From Aliidiomarina sedimenti (GTDB lineage Bacteria; Pseudomonadota; Gammaproteobacteria; Enterobacterales; Alteromonadaceae), in the NCBI RefSeq assembly GCF_003986955.1, contig NZ_PIPN01000006.1, positions 1 through 64,000 on the forward strand: a stretch of DNA of 64,000 nt, in the 5' to 3' direction. Position numbers and translations under genes: made by a program. A model generated the notes under the pieces. It saw nothing but the letters and a program-made list of their open reading frames with translations, ran no database searches and had not been told where the DNA came from. This document shows positions 9,796-18,881 of this stretch, piece by piece (position 1 is the first letter of the stretch; the number at the start of each line of letters is the position of its first letter).

Positions 9796-10578
9796 CTAAC
9801 AAGTGCCGCCAAGAATAAAACACATCCCGCTCACTGCCCGTTCCCATTGATTTTCGAAATGAACAATAAAGTTACCCACAGTCAGCCATAAGATCAACAA
9901 ACCAGAGACCATGGTAATCGGAAAACCAACCGTAAAAATGTTGAGTTGCGGGGACGCCCGCGTCATGACACCAAATGACAGGTTAATCAGCAGAATCGAA
10001 ACCATTGCCGAAATGGAAAACCCAAGGGCTACATTAAACATCCACACTGCCCAGGTGGCTATGTAGTAGAAAGCATCTGCATCGAGCCCGACCTGCCCCA
10101 CAGGAATCGCCTGAAAGCTAACAGCGATCATCTGAATCATTACCAGGTGGCCATCCACAGCAAGAAATATTAACGTCGCCAACATCAGGTAGAACTGAGC
10201 AATAACCGGCACCTGCTGGCCACTGTTCGGATCGACCATCGCGGCAAAACCAAGACCGATCTGCATACCCAGCACCTGGCCGGCAAGGGCAAAGGTATTA
10301 ATTGCCAGTAACGACATAAAGCCCAGGGCGACGCCGATCAAAATTTGCTGAATGGTGGTCAGCATTCCGGCAGGTGAAACGGTTTCGAAGGGAACATCTA
10401 TCGGTGGCAGTGCCGGGGAGATCGCAATGGTGATCGCCATTGCGAAGAAAATCTTAATCCGTGAGGGCAAACCGCGACCACTAAATACTGCCATGGTCAA
10501 AAACATACTGCTGACACGGACAAATGGCCAGTAGTGTTGCGCCAGCCATTCCATAATGACGCTTTCGTAGATGTTCAT
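9796..10578 (-). CDS. fliR: Flagellar export apparatus protein FliR
   Basis: Integral membrane subunit of the export gate, built with FliP and FliQ into a helical complex at the centre of the MS ring. About six hydrophobic segments and the family motif FSGRGLPSRIKI near the N-terminus are visible. The start ATG overlaps the fliQ stop (TAATG), and a 260-aa length is usual. It is followed at once by flhB. Confidence 0.95.
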   Translation of the reverse strand: MNIYESVIMEWLAQHYWPFVRVSSMFLTMAVFSGRGLPSRIKIFFAMAITIAISPALPPIDVPFETVSPAGMLTTIQQILIGVALGFMSLLAINTFALAGQVLGMQIGLGFAAMVDPNSGQQVPVIAQFYLMLATLIFLAVDGHLVMIQMIAVSFQAIPVGQVGLDADAFYYIATWAVWMFNVALGFSISAMVSILLINLSFGVMTRASPQLNIFTVGFPITMVSGLLILWLTVGNFIVHFENQWERAVSGMCFILGGTC

Positions 10579-10847
10579 TAGCCAACAACTTCAGGAATGC
10601 GCATGTACATGCCGATGGTAAAATCCATCAGCATCCGCACCAACCAATGTCCACCGAGGCCAATTGCAGTCAGGGTTACCAACAAACGTGGGAGGAAACT
10701 TAAAGTTTGTTCGTTAATTGAGGTAGCAGCCTGAAAGACCGCCACAATCAGGCCCACAATCAGCCCGGGTACGATGATAAAGCTCACCAGCACAACGATG
10801 AGAAACAGAGCATCACGAAACACATCCAGAAAGACTTCAGGTGACAT
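10578..10847 (-). CDS. fliQ: Flagellar export apparatus protein FliQ
   Basis: Small two-helix membrane subunit of the FliPQR gate. The ATG at 10847 gives the standard 89 aa (MSPEVFLDVFRDAL...), with GAGG upstream. A longer frame from a GTG at 10904 would run far into fliP and adds nothing conserved, so I reject it. It sits 11 bases after fliP and overlaps the fliR start. Confidence 0.96.
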   Translation of the reverse strand: MSPEVFLDVFRDALFLIVVLVSFIIVPGLIVGLIVAVFQAATSINEQTLSFLPRLLVTLTAIGLGGHWLVRMLMDFTIGMYMRIPEVVG

Positions 10848-10858
10848 TAAGAACCTCG

Positions 10859-11614
10859 CTACAAGCCGTAACTGCCAGCCAGAGTGCGCATAACCATGCT
10901 CCACCCGTCAACCAACACAAACAACATGAGTTTGAACGGCAGCGACACGATCATTGGTGATAACATCATCATACCCATGGCCATAAGGACACTGGCAACC
11001 ACCAGATCGATGATCAAAAACGGAATAAACAGCATAAACCCAATCTGAAACGCTGTCTTCAATTCACTGGTGATAAAGGACGGTATCAGAATGGTCATCG
11101 GCACATCTTCTGGTCCGTCGATGCCTTCATAGCCGGAAATATCAATGAAGGTTTCCAGATCAGTCAAGCGCGTTTGCGACAGCATAAATGCTTTGATCGG
11201 ATCGCGCGCCCTCTCAACCGCCTCAACCGGCGTTATTTCCTCGGCTATATAAGGCTGTACCGCGTCTTCATTAATGGTTGTCAGCACCGGGGTCATGATA
11301 AAAAAGGTCAGGAACAGCGTGATACCGATGAGGATCTGATTGGATGGTGAGCTTTGCAGACCGATCGCCTGACGCAAAATTGCCAGGACGATAATAATTC
11401 GGGTAAATGAGGTCATCATAATAACCGCAGCTGGAATAAAACTCAGCGCTGTCATTATAATCAGGATTTGGAGGGTTACCGAATACTCCTGACTACCGTC
11501 CTCATTGGTGGTAACGGTAATCGCATTAAGTCCGTCCTGGGCCGATACCTGAGGCGTATAGAAAGCGGCTAACGCAAGAAGGGCGACTACTATCGCCAGT
11601 GTCCATGATTTCAT
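10859..11614 (-). CDS. fliP: Flagellar export apparatus protein FliP
   Basis: Core pentameric subunit of the FliPQR export gate. It has a cleavable N-terminal signal peptide (cut after about QVSA, residue 25), as FliP of enterobacteria does. The conserved block [16 protein letters not shown] and the C-terminal hydrophobic hairpin are present. Length is 251 aa. It lies 33 bases downstream of fliO. Confidence 0.96.
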   Translation of the reverse strand: MKSWTLAIVVALLALAAFYTPQVSAQDGLNAITVTTNEDGSQEYSVTLQILIIMTALSFIPAAVIMMTSFTRIIIVLAILRQAIGLQSSPSNQILIGITLFLTFFIMTPVLTTINEDAVQPYIAEEITPVEAVERARDPIKAFMLSQTRLTDLETFIDISGYEGIDGPEDVPMTILIPSFITSELKTAFQIGFMLFIPFLIIDLVVASVLMAMGMMMLSPMIVSLPFKLMLFVLVDGWSMVMRTLAGSYGL

Positions 11615-11647
11615 AATGGAATGTTCCGCATCCGTCGGCTGTAAAGG

Positions 11648-11995
11648 TTAGCGGTCACGTCTTAGCGCCGATAGTACCTGTTCAGCAAAAGAGGATGATG
11701 CTGTCTGTTGTGTGTCCTTTACCTTAAAGTCATCAGGCAAGGTCTGCAAGAGCTGGATTTGTTGTGAGGTTACCCCAAGCAACAACTTTTGGTCACCAAC
11801 GGCGACTATCACCAGTCGTTCTTTCGGCCCAATGGATACTGAACTAAGCACCGTTACTGGCCCGTTCCGACCCGGCATGCGCATATTCATTTTACGGACC
11901 AATGCTGCCAGGCCGACAATAACCGCTAACACCACCAGTAACATCAGCAAAGTCGCCCCTGCATCTGCCATGGTAAGAGTACCAGATTGGTTCAT
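11648..11995 (-). CDS. fliO: Flagellar biosynthesis protein FliO
   Basis: Assembly chaperone for the FliP ring. One transmembrane helix (about residues 14-34) is followed by a small basic cytoplasmic domain with the SIGPKERLVIV motif typical of FliO. Its ATG has GAGG 5 bases upstream. The family is poorly conserved, so position between fliN and fliP adds most of the certainty. Confidence 0.92.
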   Translation of the reverse strand: MNQSGTLTMADAGATLLMLLVVLAVIVGLAALVRKMNMRMPGRNGPVTVLSSVSIGPKERLVIVAVGDQKLLLGVTSQQIQLLQTLPDDFKVKDTQQTASSSFAEQVLSALRRDR

Positions 11996-12016
11996 ATGTG
12001 CCTCGTCGGTTGCCCT

Positions 12017-12037
12017 CGCCTGCTACGCTAGCAGGCG
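12017..12037 (-). other. Intercistronic hairpin between fliN and fliO
   Basis: A 9-bp perfect stem (12017-12025 with 12029-12037) closes a 3-base loop in the 55-base gap between fliN and fliO. No T run follows on the minus strand, so it is not a standard terminator. It could stabilise or stall the transcript and set fliO-flhB levels below fliMN; that role is inference. Confidence 0.55.
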
Positions 12038-12050
12038 CAAGGCCGATACC

Positions 12051-12488
12051 TTAACGCAGTTTGCGGATCCGTTCTAGCTGGCTGATGACATCGGTTAAAC
12101 GAATACCAAATTTGTCATTTACAACAACCACTTCGCCGTGCGCAATTAAAGTGCCGTTGACCAAAACATCCAACGGTTCGCCAGCGACGCGTTCAAGTTC
12201 AACCACTGAACCCTGGTTTAACTGCAACAGATTACGAATACTGATCTGGCTGCGGCCAACTTCCATCGAAATGGTAACCGGAATATCCAGAATCGCATCC
12301 AGCTTACGGCGCTCTTCCGGACTTTTATCCGATTCATCCGTCAGCTCTTCCAGATCAGCGGTTTTAACACCCTCATTCCCTTCTGCTGTAGCTTCTGTTT
12401 CTGCTTCCGCCTGGTCTTGCTGACCAGCCATCGCTTCTTCCCAATCGTCCATTTCGCCGTTGTTTCCGTTATCGTTTTCGTTACTCAT
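12051..12488 (-). CDS. fliN: Flagellar motor switch protein FliN
   Basis: C-ring subunit that, with FliM and FliG, sets rotation direction and helps dock export cargo. The SpoA domain fills about residues 60-143 (DIPVTISMEVGRSQISIRNLL). The N-terminal 55 residues are highly acidic and low in complexity, a longer tail than in E. coli. It is 26 bases after fliM. Confidence 0.95.
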   Translation of the reverse strand: MSNENDNGNNGEMDDWEEAMAGQQDQAEAETEATAEGNEGVKTADLEELTDESDKSPEERRKLDAILDIPVTISMEVGRSQISIRNLLQLNQGSVVELERVAGEPLDVLVNGTLIAHGEVVVVNDKFGIRLTDVISQLERIRKLR

Positions 12489-12514
12489 AAAAGCCTCTTG
12501 CCTATCGGCTACTA

Positions 12515-13585
12515 TTAAACGTCAAAATCTTCTTCCAGCTGCTGTAACTCTGCATCGCCACCGATACGTTGTCCGCCTCTGGTTAACATGTGGATATCCG
12601 ACTTCACGGTTTCTGGTCGTGGAATCTTCTTCGAAATCTTCAGTGCAATATTGTCGCGTGAACGGCCCATTTTGGCCCGGAACGTCGGCAGATCTTCGAT
12701 ATAAACCGTTAAGTTCTCTGGCATATCGACCGGAATAATATCGCCCGACTGCAGGTCCATCACTTCACGTAAGGACAGCTCTGTATCCAGTAACTTGGCC
12801 TTAATCTCGACTGGCACATCCATGATCTCGTCACGTAGTGCCTTACCCCAGCGCAGGTCGGTGTCTTCTTTATCACTCTGTACACCCGCGTCAAGTAATT
12901 CGCGTATTGGCTCCAGCATCGAGTAAGGCAACGCGATGTGAAAGTCACCACCGCCGCCGTCGAGCTCTATATGGAACGAGCTAATAACTATGACTTCGGT
13001 GGGGCTAACAATGTTTGCCATCGCCGGGTTAACTTCAGAGTCGAGGTATTCAAAACCGACATCCATAACCGGTGCCCAGGCTTCTTTGTAGTCTTCAAAG
13101 ATAAGCTTCAGCAGCATCTGGATGATACGACGTTCGGTAGGGGTAAATTCACGCCCTTCGATCTTGGCATGATAGCGCCCGTCACCACCAAAGAAGTTAT
13201 CCACCAGAATAAAGACCAGACGCGCTTCCATGGTAATCAGCGCGGTCCCTTTCAACGGACGAAAGCGCACCATGTTAAGACTGGTTGGGACGAATAAGGT
13301 ATGCACGTACTCGCCAAATTTGAGCATTTGCACGCCATTAATCGACACTTCGGCACTGCGACGCATCATATTAAAGAGGCTGATCCGCATATGACGGGCA
13401 AAGCGCTCATTAACGATTTCAAGCGTTGGCATCCGCCCACGCACAATGCGATCCTGTGACGAAAAGTCGTAATCGAGGGCATCGGACGCAGCGCCCGACA
13501 TTTCGATACTATCTTCTTCAACGTCATCGACACCATGCAATAGTGCGTCAATTTCATCCTGTGAGAGTAAATCGCTTACAGCCAT
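12515..13585 (-). CDS. fliM: Flagellar motor switch protein FliM
   Basis: C-ring subunit that binds phosphorylated CheY. The N-terminal CheY-binding peptide LLSQDEIDALLHGV is present at residues 5-18, followed by the CheC-like middle domain and a C-terminal SpoA domain. At 356 aa it is somewhat longer than the E. coli protein. A 201-base gap to fliL holds a sigma-54 promoter, so fliM starts a separate transcript through flhB. Confidence 0.97.
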   Translation of the reverse strand: MAVSDLLSQDEIDALLHGVDDVEEDSIEMSGAASDALDYDFSSQDRIVRGRMPTLEIVNERFARHMRISLFNMMRRSAEVSINGVQMLKFGEYVHTLFVPTSLNMVRFRPLKGTALITMEARLVFILVDNFFGGDGRYHAKIEGREFTPTERRIIQMLLKLIFEDYKEAWAPVMDVGFEYLDSEVNPAMANIVSPTEVIVISSFHIELDGGGGDFHIALPYSMLEPIRELLDAGVQSDKEDTDLRWGKALRDEIMDVPVEIKAKLLDTELSLREVMDLQSGDIIPVDMPENLTVYIEDLPTFRAKMGRSRDNIALKISKKIPRPETVKSDIHMLTRGGQRIGGDAELQQLEEDFDV

Positions 13586-13717
13586 ACTCAGCTCGCTATT
13601 TCAGTTATTCGTTATAAACTACGGCGCACGTCAGCACTACTAAAGGTCGATCGCGGCTAGTCTGTAGTTTTAATTGCTACTAGCATTACCGTTATTACCA
13701 CTAATTATCAGTAATTC

Positions 13718-13733
13718 TGCAATTAGCGTTCCA
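13718..13733 (-). promoter_or_regulatory. Sigma-54 promoter of fliM-flhB
   Basis: Minus-strand TGGAAC-N5-TTGCA, with GG (-24) and GC (-12) exactly 10 bases apart, matches the RpoN consensus TGGCAC-N5-TTGCW. It lies in the AT-rich 201-base gap between fliL and fliM. Start of transcription is expected near 13707, leaving a leader of about 120 bases. Confidence 0.75.
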
Positions 13734-13786
13734 ACTTTAAATCAAACTCTTCTATCGCGGGTTTTTTATTACCGTTGCTGACTTGA

Positions 13787-14293
13787 TTACTGCAAAACCA
13801 TGCCGGTAAACAGCACTTCTTCAACCACCGGGCTGCCACTGGTCGCCTCGCGCATGACTTCACGCAACGCGTCCAGTGTTTGCACCCGCAACTCGCGTTT
13901 ACCTTCCGGAGAGTTCAGGCGATCCGCACTGGCTCGCGAGAAAACATCCAGTAAGGTACTTTCAATCAACGGAATGTTTTCCAGCGCTAAGCGTTCATTC
14001 CGCGATCCGCGAACCATCAATTGCACACTGATTTGCGCCATGCGGTCACGTTGGTCGCCTGCCACATTGAAAATGAAATCTTTCGGTAGTGGGACATAGC
14101 GCGCACTTTCGGAATCCTCTGCTGCAACCTGCTCCGGCCCGACTTGTTCACTGACCGAGGGCTGGTCGTCCCCTCGCAGAAAGAAAAACCAGACAAGCAC
14201 CAAAATAAGCAGCACCACCACAACGCCGCCCGCAATCAAGCCGATCTTGCTTTTAGTTTCCTGTTCCTGAACCTGATCCTGTTCTTCAGCCAT
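13787..14293 (-). CDS. fliL: Flagellar basal-body-associated protein FliL
   Basis: Single-pass inner-membrane protein that surrounds and stabilises the stator. A cytoplasmic tail is followed by one transmembrane helix (about 18-39). The periplasmic domain is stomatin-like, with the motif FIFNVAGDQRDRMAQISVQLMV shortened here to its first residues for reference. At 168 aa it is normal. It lies 40 bases after fliK and is probably co-transcribed from the fliK promoter. Confidence 0.93.
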   Translation of the reverse strand: MAEEQDQVQEQETKSKIGLIAGGVVVVLLILVLVWFFFLRGDDQPSVSEQVGPEQVAAEDSESARYVPLPKDFIFNVAGDQRDRMAQISVQLMVRGSRNERLALENIPLIESTLLDVFSRASADRLNSPEGKRELRVQTLDALREVMREATSGSPVVEEVLFTGMVLQ

Positions 14294-14332
14294 GATCTAC
14301 CCTACTTAAATGTCGTAAATGATGTGTGCCGC

Positions 14333-16009
14333 TTATACAAAGTAATCAACCCGGCCGTCACTATTACTAGTCTGTTCAGGCACGTCGACCTGAGCAATCG
14401 CTATATCGTCCGCATCCTCAGCAAACTCACCGCCAACTCCATTGCCGAACCCCTGGTTGTCACTAAAGGCGCCCGCCTGTTGCTGTCCGTCGCTCTGCTG
14501 TTCACTGACATTGGCATCCGCCAGTTGGATGCCCTGTTCCTGCAGCAACTCACGTAAGCGCGGTAAACTTTGTTCAAGGGCCTCACGCGCCTGCGGCGTG
14601 GTTACCTGAAAACTCACCGATGCCTGTTCCTGGTTCATATTCAGACGAATACTTAAGCGCCCAAGATCCGGTGGATCAAGGCGCATTTCTGCCGCCTGGG
14701 TGCGGGTATTGAACATCACGGATATGCGTTCACGTAATGTATTTGCCGCGCCTGTACCGAGGATATCCACTGCCTGCTGGGTTTGCCGGGCCGCTTCAAA
14801 CGCACTCAGGTTAGAGCGCTCGCTGTTTTGTGTCGCTTGAGCATCACGATTTGCGCCGGCCTGATTTAATGCCTGATTAAAATTGGATGCGGTATTCGCA
14901 TTTCCTTGCTGACCACGGCCATCGTTTGCGTTCGACGCCGGCGTCATCTCGCTGACCATGCGGCGTAAGCTTTCAAACTGACTGTCTGTGGATTCGCCAT
15001 CTGCTGACTCAGTCTGTGCCTGCACTAAAGCTTGTAATTGGTTGCGTAACTGCTGAGCCGCTTCGCTCATTGCCATTGCCGCAGGTGGCAAATTTCTGCC
15101 CCCTAAGGTTCCGCTTTCGCCAGCCAGACCTTCACGACGGTTCTGCGGCATCAACTGTTGCTCGATATGCTCATTCAGATCCTGCATAAAGGCTGCAAGC
15201 TTACTGTTATCGATGCTACTCAGGCTTATTTGCTCTGAGTCAGACAACTGCTGCAGCATACCCGCAAGACGATTTTGTGTTTCAGGATCCTGCAGATCCA
15301 GATTCTCATCCGCCAGCAACTCTCGCAACTGACCAAGCAAGTCGGCCAATTCGCCATCAGCCTCTTTCTCAAGCTGTTCTAACTGAGCGACCAGTTCAGC
15401 CTCAGTGACGGCCTCTTTACCGCCATCAATAAGTTGGCTGAGTTTCTCCTGCAAGCCAGCCAGGGCGGCTGAATCGAGTTGCTCCAGTTCGCCCATCAAC
15501 TGGTCAATATCCAGCACGTCACCGCTTACCATTGACGAGTCGAGCTGTAGCTTTTCAAGCAGTCCAGCCAGGTCGCCATCTACGCTGTCCAAAGCCTGTT
15601 GCAACTGAGCTTTGAGATCGTCTAACTGGCCTTCACTGGCCCCACCTTCAGCCAGCGATTTGATTTCACTAATCAAATCAAGCCAGCTTTCATCGGATAC
15701 GGTATCACCCTCTTCAAGTTTCAGCTCAAGCTCCCCCAGCTTTTGCTGAACGCCAGCAACGGATGCTTCATCCGTTTTCGTTGCTTTGCCGTTATTCTCG
15801 CCGTTGGTGGACCCTGTGCTGGTTCGACGGTCCTGTTCACCCTGTGTGTTTTTCACACTGGACTGGTGGCCAGCATTGGCCTGACTTAACTGGCTTGAGA
15901 AGCCGCGATCGTCGTTGGCTTGCTGCGTGCCAGGCTGACGATGCTGGTCTACGGACGACTGAGTCGACGTAGCTGCTGATGGCGTCCGTCCTACGTTCAT
16001 GTGTTGCAT
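14333..16009 (-). CDS. fliK: Flagellar hook-length control protein FliK
   Basis: Secreted molecular ruler that stops hook growth and signals FlhB to switch export specificity. The first 400 residues are low-complexity, rich in Gln, Asp, Glu and Leu with helical leucine patterns, as expected for a ruler. The conserved Flg_hook domain lies at about 430-515 (RLDPPDLGRLSIRL). At 558 aa it is longer than E. coli FliK (405). Its own sigma-54 promoter lies just upstream. Confidence 0.93.
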   Translation of the reverse strand: MQHMNVGRTPSAATSTQSSVDQHRQPGTQQANDDRGFSSQLSQANAGHQSSVKNTQGEQDRRTSTGSTNGENNGKATKTDEASVAGVQQKLGELELKLEEGDTVSDESWLDLISEIKSLAEGGASEGQLDDLKAQLQQALDSVDGDLAGLLEKLQLDSSMVSGDVLDIDQLMGELEQLDSAALAGLQEKLSQLIDGGKEAVTEAELVAQLEQLEKEADGELADLLGQLRELLADENLDLQDPETQNRLAGMLQQLSDSEQISLSSIDNSKLAAFMQDLNEHIEQQLMPQNRREGLAGESGTLGGRNLPPAAMAMSEAAQQLRNQLQALVQAQTESADGESTDSQFESLRRMVSEMTPASNANDGRGQQGNANTASNFNQALNQAGANRDAQATQNSERSNLSAFEAARQTQQAVDILGTGAANTLRERISVMFNTRTQAAEMRLDPPDLGRLSIRLNMNQEQASVSFQVTTPQAREALEQSLPRLRELLQEQGIQLADANVSEQQSDGQQQAGAFSDNQGFGNGVGGEFAEDADDIAIAQVDVPEQTSNSDGRVDYFV

Positions 16010-16061
16010 TGCATTACCTCTTCGGCCATGTCAGGGCCTGACTAATCTCTGAGTAAAGAAA

Positions 16062-16077
16062 TGCAATATCCATTCCA
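16062..16077 (-). promoter_or_regulatory. Sigma-54 promoter of fliK-fliL
   Basis: Minus-strand TGGAAT-N5-TTGCA, GG and GC 10 bases apart, sits in the 88-base gap between fliJ and fliK. Predicted transcription start near 16050, about 40 bases before the fliK ATG. Confidence 0.7.
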
Positions 16078-16097
16078 ACGTTGGTTATAGAGTCTGA

Positions 16098-16550
16098 CTA
16101 ATGTTTCTGCTGTTTCAACCGTCGCATAAAGCCTTGAGTTGCATATTCGTCAGCCGTCGCCTGCTCTCGTCGGTTCTGTCGCAAAGCCGCTTGCTGTCGT
16201 TTTTTCTCCAGCAAATGCTCAATGGCTTTGCGTCGCTGTTGCTTTTCAACCCAATACTGCTGACGGTCGGTCACGACCTGTTCCAGTCGCTGCAATTTAA
16301 TCCGCTGCTGGCCAATACCTTCATCCAGTTTGCCAATAAACGCGTGGTAATGGCCGAAACGCATTGACTGCAGGCCACCCTGGCCGCGCTCAAGAGCGCT
16401 GTTCAGATACTCGGTACGATACTGCTCAAGACCAGCCAGTCGACTGCGCTGCATTTCACATTGCTGACGCGCCTGCTGTAAGCGAACTGCGGCCTGGTCT
16501 TCACGTTTCTTTTCCATATCGAGAACCAGGTAAAGTGACTTGTCCTGCAT
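16098..16550 (-). CDS. fliJ: Flagellar export chaperone FliJ
   Basis: Coiled-coil stalk protein that links the FliI ATPase ring to FlhA and escorts export chaperones. Nearly the whole 150-aa protein is charged helix rich in Gln, Arg and Glu, as in the family. It lies 16 bases after fliI. Identification rests on helical character, length and position. Confidence 0.9.
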   Translation of the reverse strand: MQDKSLYLVLDMEKKREDQAAVRLQQARQQCEMQRSRLAGLEQYRTEYLNSALERGQGGLQSMRFGHYHAFIGKLDEGIGQQRIKLQRLEQVVTDRQQYWVEKQQRRKAIEHLLEKKRQQAALRQNRREQATADEYATQGFMRRLKQQKH

Positions 16551-16566
16551 CGTTTACCTCCGGTAG

Positions 16567-17901
16567 CTAGCGTACCCGCTCAGCAAGTTGAGCCAAAACT
16601 GACACGCAGTCATCAAAAGGCGAGACATCGAGCATGCCCTGTTGCAGAAATCGCTCCACCATTGGCATTAACTGGATCGCCTGGTCAACACGCGGGTCGG
16701 ACCCTTTCGCATAGGCACCAATACTAATCAGATCACGATTTTGTTGGTAACTGGAATAAATCTGCTTAACCGCCATCGCATTCTGTAAATGCTGTGGCGA
16801 AATAACCTGTGGCATGACCCGGCTCACCGACGCCTCTATATCGATAGCCGGATAATGGCCCTGCTCGGCCAAACGCCGACTAAGCACGACATGTCCGTCC
16901 AATATAGCGCGCGCAGAATCCGCAATCGGGTCCTGCATATCATCGCCTTCCGTAAGTACCGTATAAAACGCGGTGATAGAGCCTTGCCCCTCACCACCAT
17001 TACCGGCTCGCTCCACCAACGCTGGCAGACGGGCAAATACCGAAGGCGGATACCCTTTGGTCGCCGGGGGCTCACCAATTGCCAAAGCAATTTCCCGTTG
17101 CGCCATCGCATAACGGGTTAACGAATCCATCAGCAAGAGTACATTGAGGCCCTGATCACGAAAATACTCGGCGATCTGTGCTGCGGTTTCGCACCCGCGT
17201 AAGCGCATTAACGGCGACTGATCCGCTGGCGAGGCAATGACAACACTGCGACGGCGGCCTTCTTCACCGAGAATGTCTTCAATAAATTCTTTTACTTCGC
17301 GGCCCCGTTCACCAATTAAGCCGACCACGATAACGTCAGCGGTTGACCCTCTCGTCATCATCCCCAACAGCACACTTTTACCCACACCACTGCCGGCAAA
17401 AAGCCCCATGCGCTGACCTTTGCCTACCGTTAGCAACGCATTGATAGCGGTGACACCGACGTCCAGCGGTTCACGCACCGGGCGGCGCGCTAACGGGTTT
17501 ATCTTTTCTCGTTGACGGGAACCACGGCGGGCTGTCTCTATCGGGCCCAGTCCATCAAGCGGGTTACCAGCACCGTCAATCACTCGCCCTAAAAGCTCAA
17601 TCCCTAGCGGAATGCCGGCCTGGTCGAGCAAAGGACGCACTTTTGCACCCGGGATAACACCATGGGCGTCATCCGCGGGCATCAGATAAAGGACATCGTC
17701 ATCGAAACCTACCACTTCGGCGATCACCTCGCCCTGACTGGTTTCCACCGAGCACAGCGAGCCGATTGAGGCACGACAGCCAATGGCTTCGAAGGTGAGA
17801 CCAACGACACGGGTCAAACGGCCACTAGTTTGCAGCCGGGCTGGACGAATATATTGCTGACGAGCGGCTAAGCGACGCTCCAGTTCATTCATTGCGCCCA
17901 T
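16567..17901 (-). CDS. fliI: Flagellum-specific ATP synthase FliI
   Basis: Hexameric ATPase of the flagellar type III export system, related to F1-beta. Walker A GSGVGKS lies at about 170-176, with a Walker [12 protein letters not shown] and the signature [10 protein letters not shown] choose the ATG at 17901 (444 aa), with AAGG 8 bases upstream, overlapping the end of fliH; ATG 17892 is an alternative. A longer GTG-type frame to 18087 lies wholly inside fliH and is not conserved. Confidence 0.95.
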   Translation of the reverse strand: MGAMNELERRLAARQQYIRPARLQTSGRLTRVVGLTFEAIGCRASIGSLCSVETSQGEVIAEVVGFDDDVLYLMPADDAHGVIPGAKVRPLLDQAGIPLGIELLGRVIDGAGNPLDGLGPIETARRGSRQREKINPLARRPVREPLDVGVTAINALLTVGKGQRMGLFAGSGVGKSVLLGMMTRGSTADVIVVGLIGERGREVKEFIEDILGEEGRRRSVVIASPADQSPLMRLRGCETAAQIAEYFRDQGLNVLLLMDSLTRYAMAQREIALAIGEPPATKGYPPSVFARLPALVERAGNGGEGQGSITAFYTVLTEGDDMQDPIADSARAILDGHVVLSRRLAEQGHYPAIDIEASVSRVMPQVISPQHLQNAMAVKQIYSSYQQNRDLISIGAYAKGSDPRVDQAIQLMPMVERFLQQGMLDVSPFDDCVSVLAQLAERVR

Positions 17902-18868
17902 TGCTATCGCCTTGTGGTTGCTCCGTTGCTGACTGCTCTGTTGGTTGGGGGGCCTGCCCGGAGTCTGCCGCTTGCTCCGCATCCGCTGCCTGTTCAGCCT
18001 GTGCCTTTTGTTCAGCCTCGGCGTGTTGCTTGCTTCGCTGTTGCTCAACCGCATCGACCTGAGGCTCAGAGCGAATGGGCTGGCCATCCGAACCTTTCAG
18101 CCCCTTAATGTAATACTTAAATACATCGTTGATACGTGACTCAAGGGTCGCATCTACTCGTGTAACCGGGGTCGTCACCACACATCCGCCGCGCGTCAGG
18201 CTCGCGTCCTGTTCGATGCGCCATCCCAAGTCAGTCAGCTCCTGCTCATTCCAGCGCTGCTTAATGAGCTCAACATCTAAGGGGTGCAGTGCGATTTTCA
18301 GCTGACCTGCCTGTTCACTCAGATCCGCCACCGCGTGTTGCACCACATGCTGAATAATACTCGGGTTGGTCTCGACCTCATGCATACAGATCGCTTGCGC
18401 CAGCGTCGCGGTCAGAGTGACCAGTTGACGTTCGACACCTTCATTGATTTGCAATGCAGGTTGACGCATGTGTTCGAAAAGTTGTTGCCAACGCAGACTC
18501 AGTTCCTGCTGCAATTGTTCGCCGGCCGCGGCAGCTTCCGCTTCCCCGGCACTCTTACCCGCTAACAGGCCTTCGTCATACCCTTGCTTAAAGCCCTCTT
18601 CATGACCGCTTTTCAGGCCTTCTTCACGGCCTTCCGCGACCCCTTCCTGGCGCGCCTCTTCACGAATCGCTTCGAGCATCTCTGCGGTCAGTTGGGGAGC
18701 TTCGTCTTCCTCTTCTTCCGGTTCTGGTTCCGGCGGTTCAAACTGCCAGCGCATCGGTTTGTTTACCGCATTGCGCCGCATTGAGGTAATGTATTCGTCG
18801 CTGGTTATATCAGGATATTCCCAACGTGCAGGCTGGTCGCCCTTTTGAGGGCGGCGCGAATCACTCAT
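17885..18868 (-). CDS. fliH: Flagellar assembly protein FliH
   Basis: Negative regulator and peripheral-stalk-like partner of FliI. The N-terminal 75 residues include an acidic run ([14 protein letters not shown]). A Gly-rich helical repeat follows ([17 protein letters not shown]), the GxxxG pattern typical of FliH. The C-terminal domain is related to V/A-ATPase subunit E. A Gln/Ala-rich tail extends it to 327 aa, longer than the usual 230-260. Confidence 0.92.
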   Translation of the reverse strand: MSDSRRPQKGDQPARWEYPDITSDEYITSMRRNAVNKPMRWQFEPPEPEPEEEEDEAPQLTAEMLEAIREEARQEGVAEGREEGLKSGHEEGFKQGYDEGLLAGKSAGEAEAAAAGEQLQQELSLRWQQLFEHMRQPALQINEGVERQLVTLTATLAQAICMHEVETNPSIIQHVVQHAVADLSEQAGQLKIALHPLDVELIKQRWNEQELTDLGWRIEQDASLTRGGCVVTTPVTRVDATLESRINDVFKYYIKGLKGSDGQPIRSEPQVDAVEQQRSKQHAEAEQKAQAEQAADAEQAADSGQAPQPTEQSATEQPQGDSNGRNE

Positions 18869-18881
18869 ACCCGCTCCTCAA

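Noticed and set aside
10848-10904. N-terminal extension of fliQ from a GTG
   Set aside because: It runs into fliP; ATG 10847 gives the standard 89 aa with GAGG upstream.
14304-14325. Possible sigma-54 promoter before fliL
   Set aside because: CGGCAC looks like a -24 element but the -12 GC is missing at the right distance.
14333-16009. fliK as a horizontally acquired or non-coding low-complexity region
   Set aside because: Skewed composition is normal for the FliK ruler and the conserved C-terminal domain is clear.
17902-18087. N-terminal extension of fliI by 62 codons
   Set aside because: It lies wholly inside fliH, starts at a non-ATG codon and is not conserved; ATG 17901 has a ribosome-binding site.
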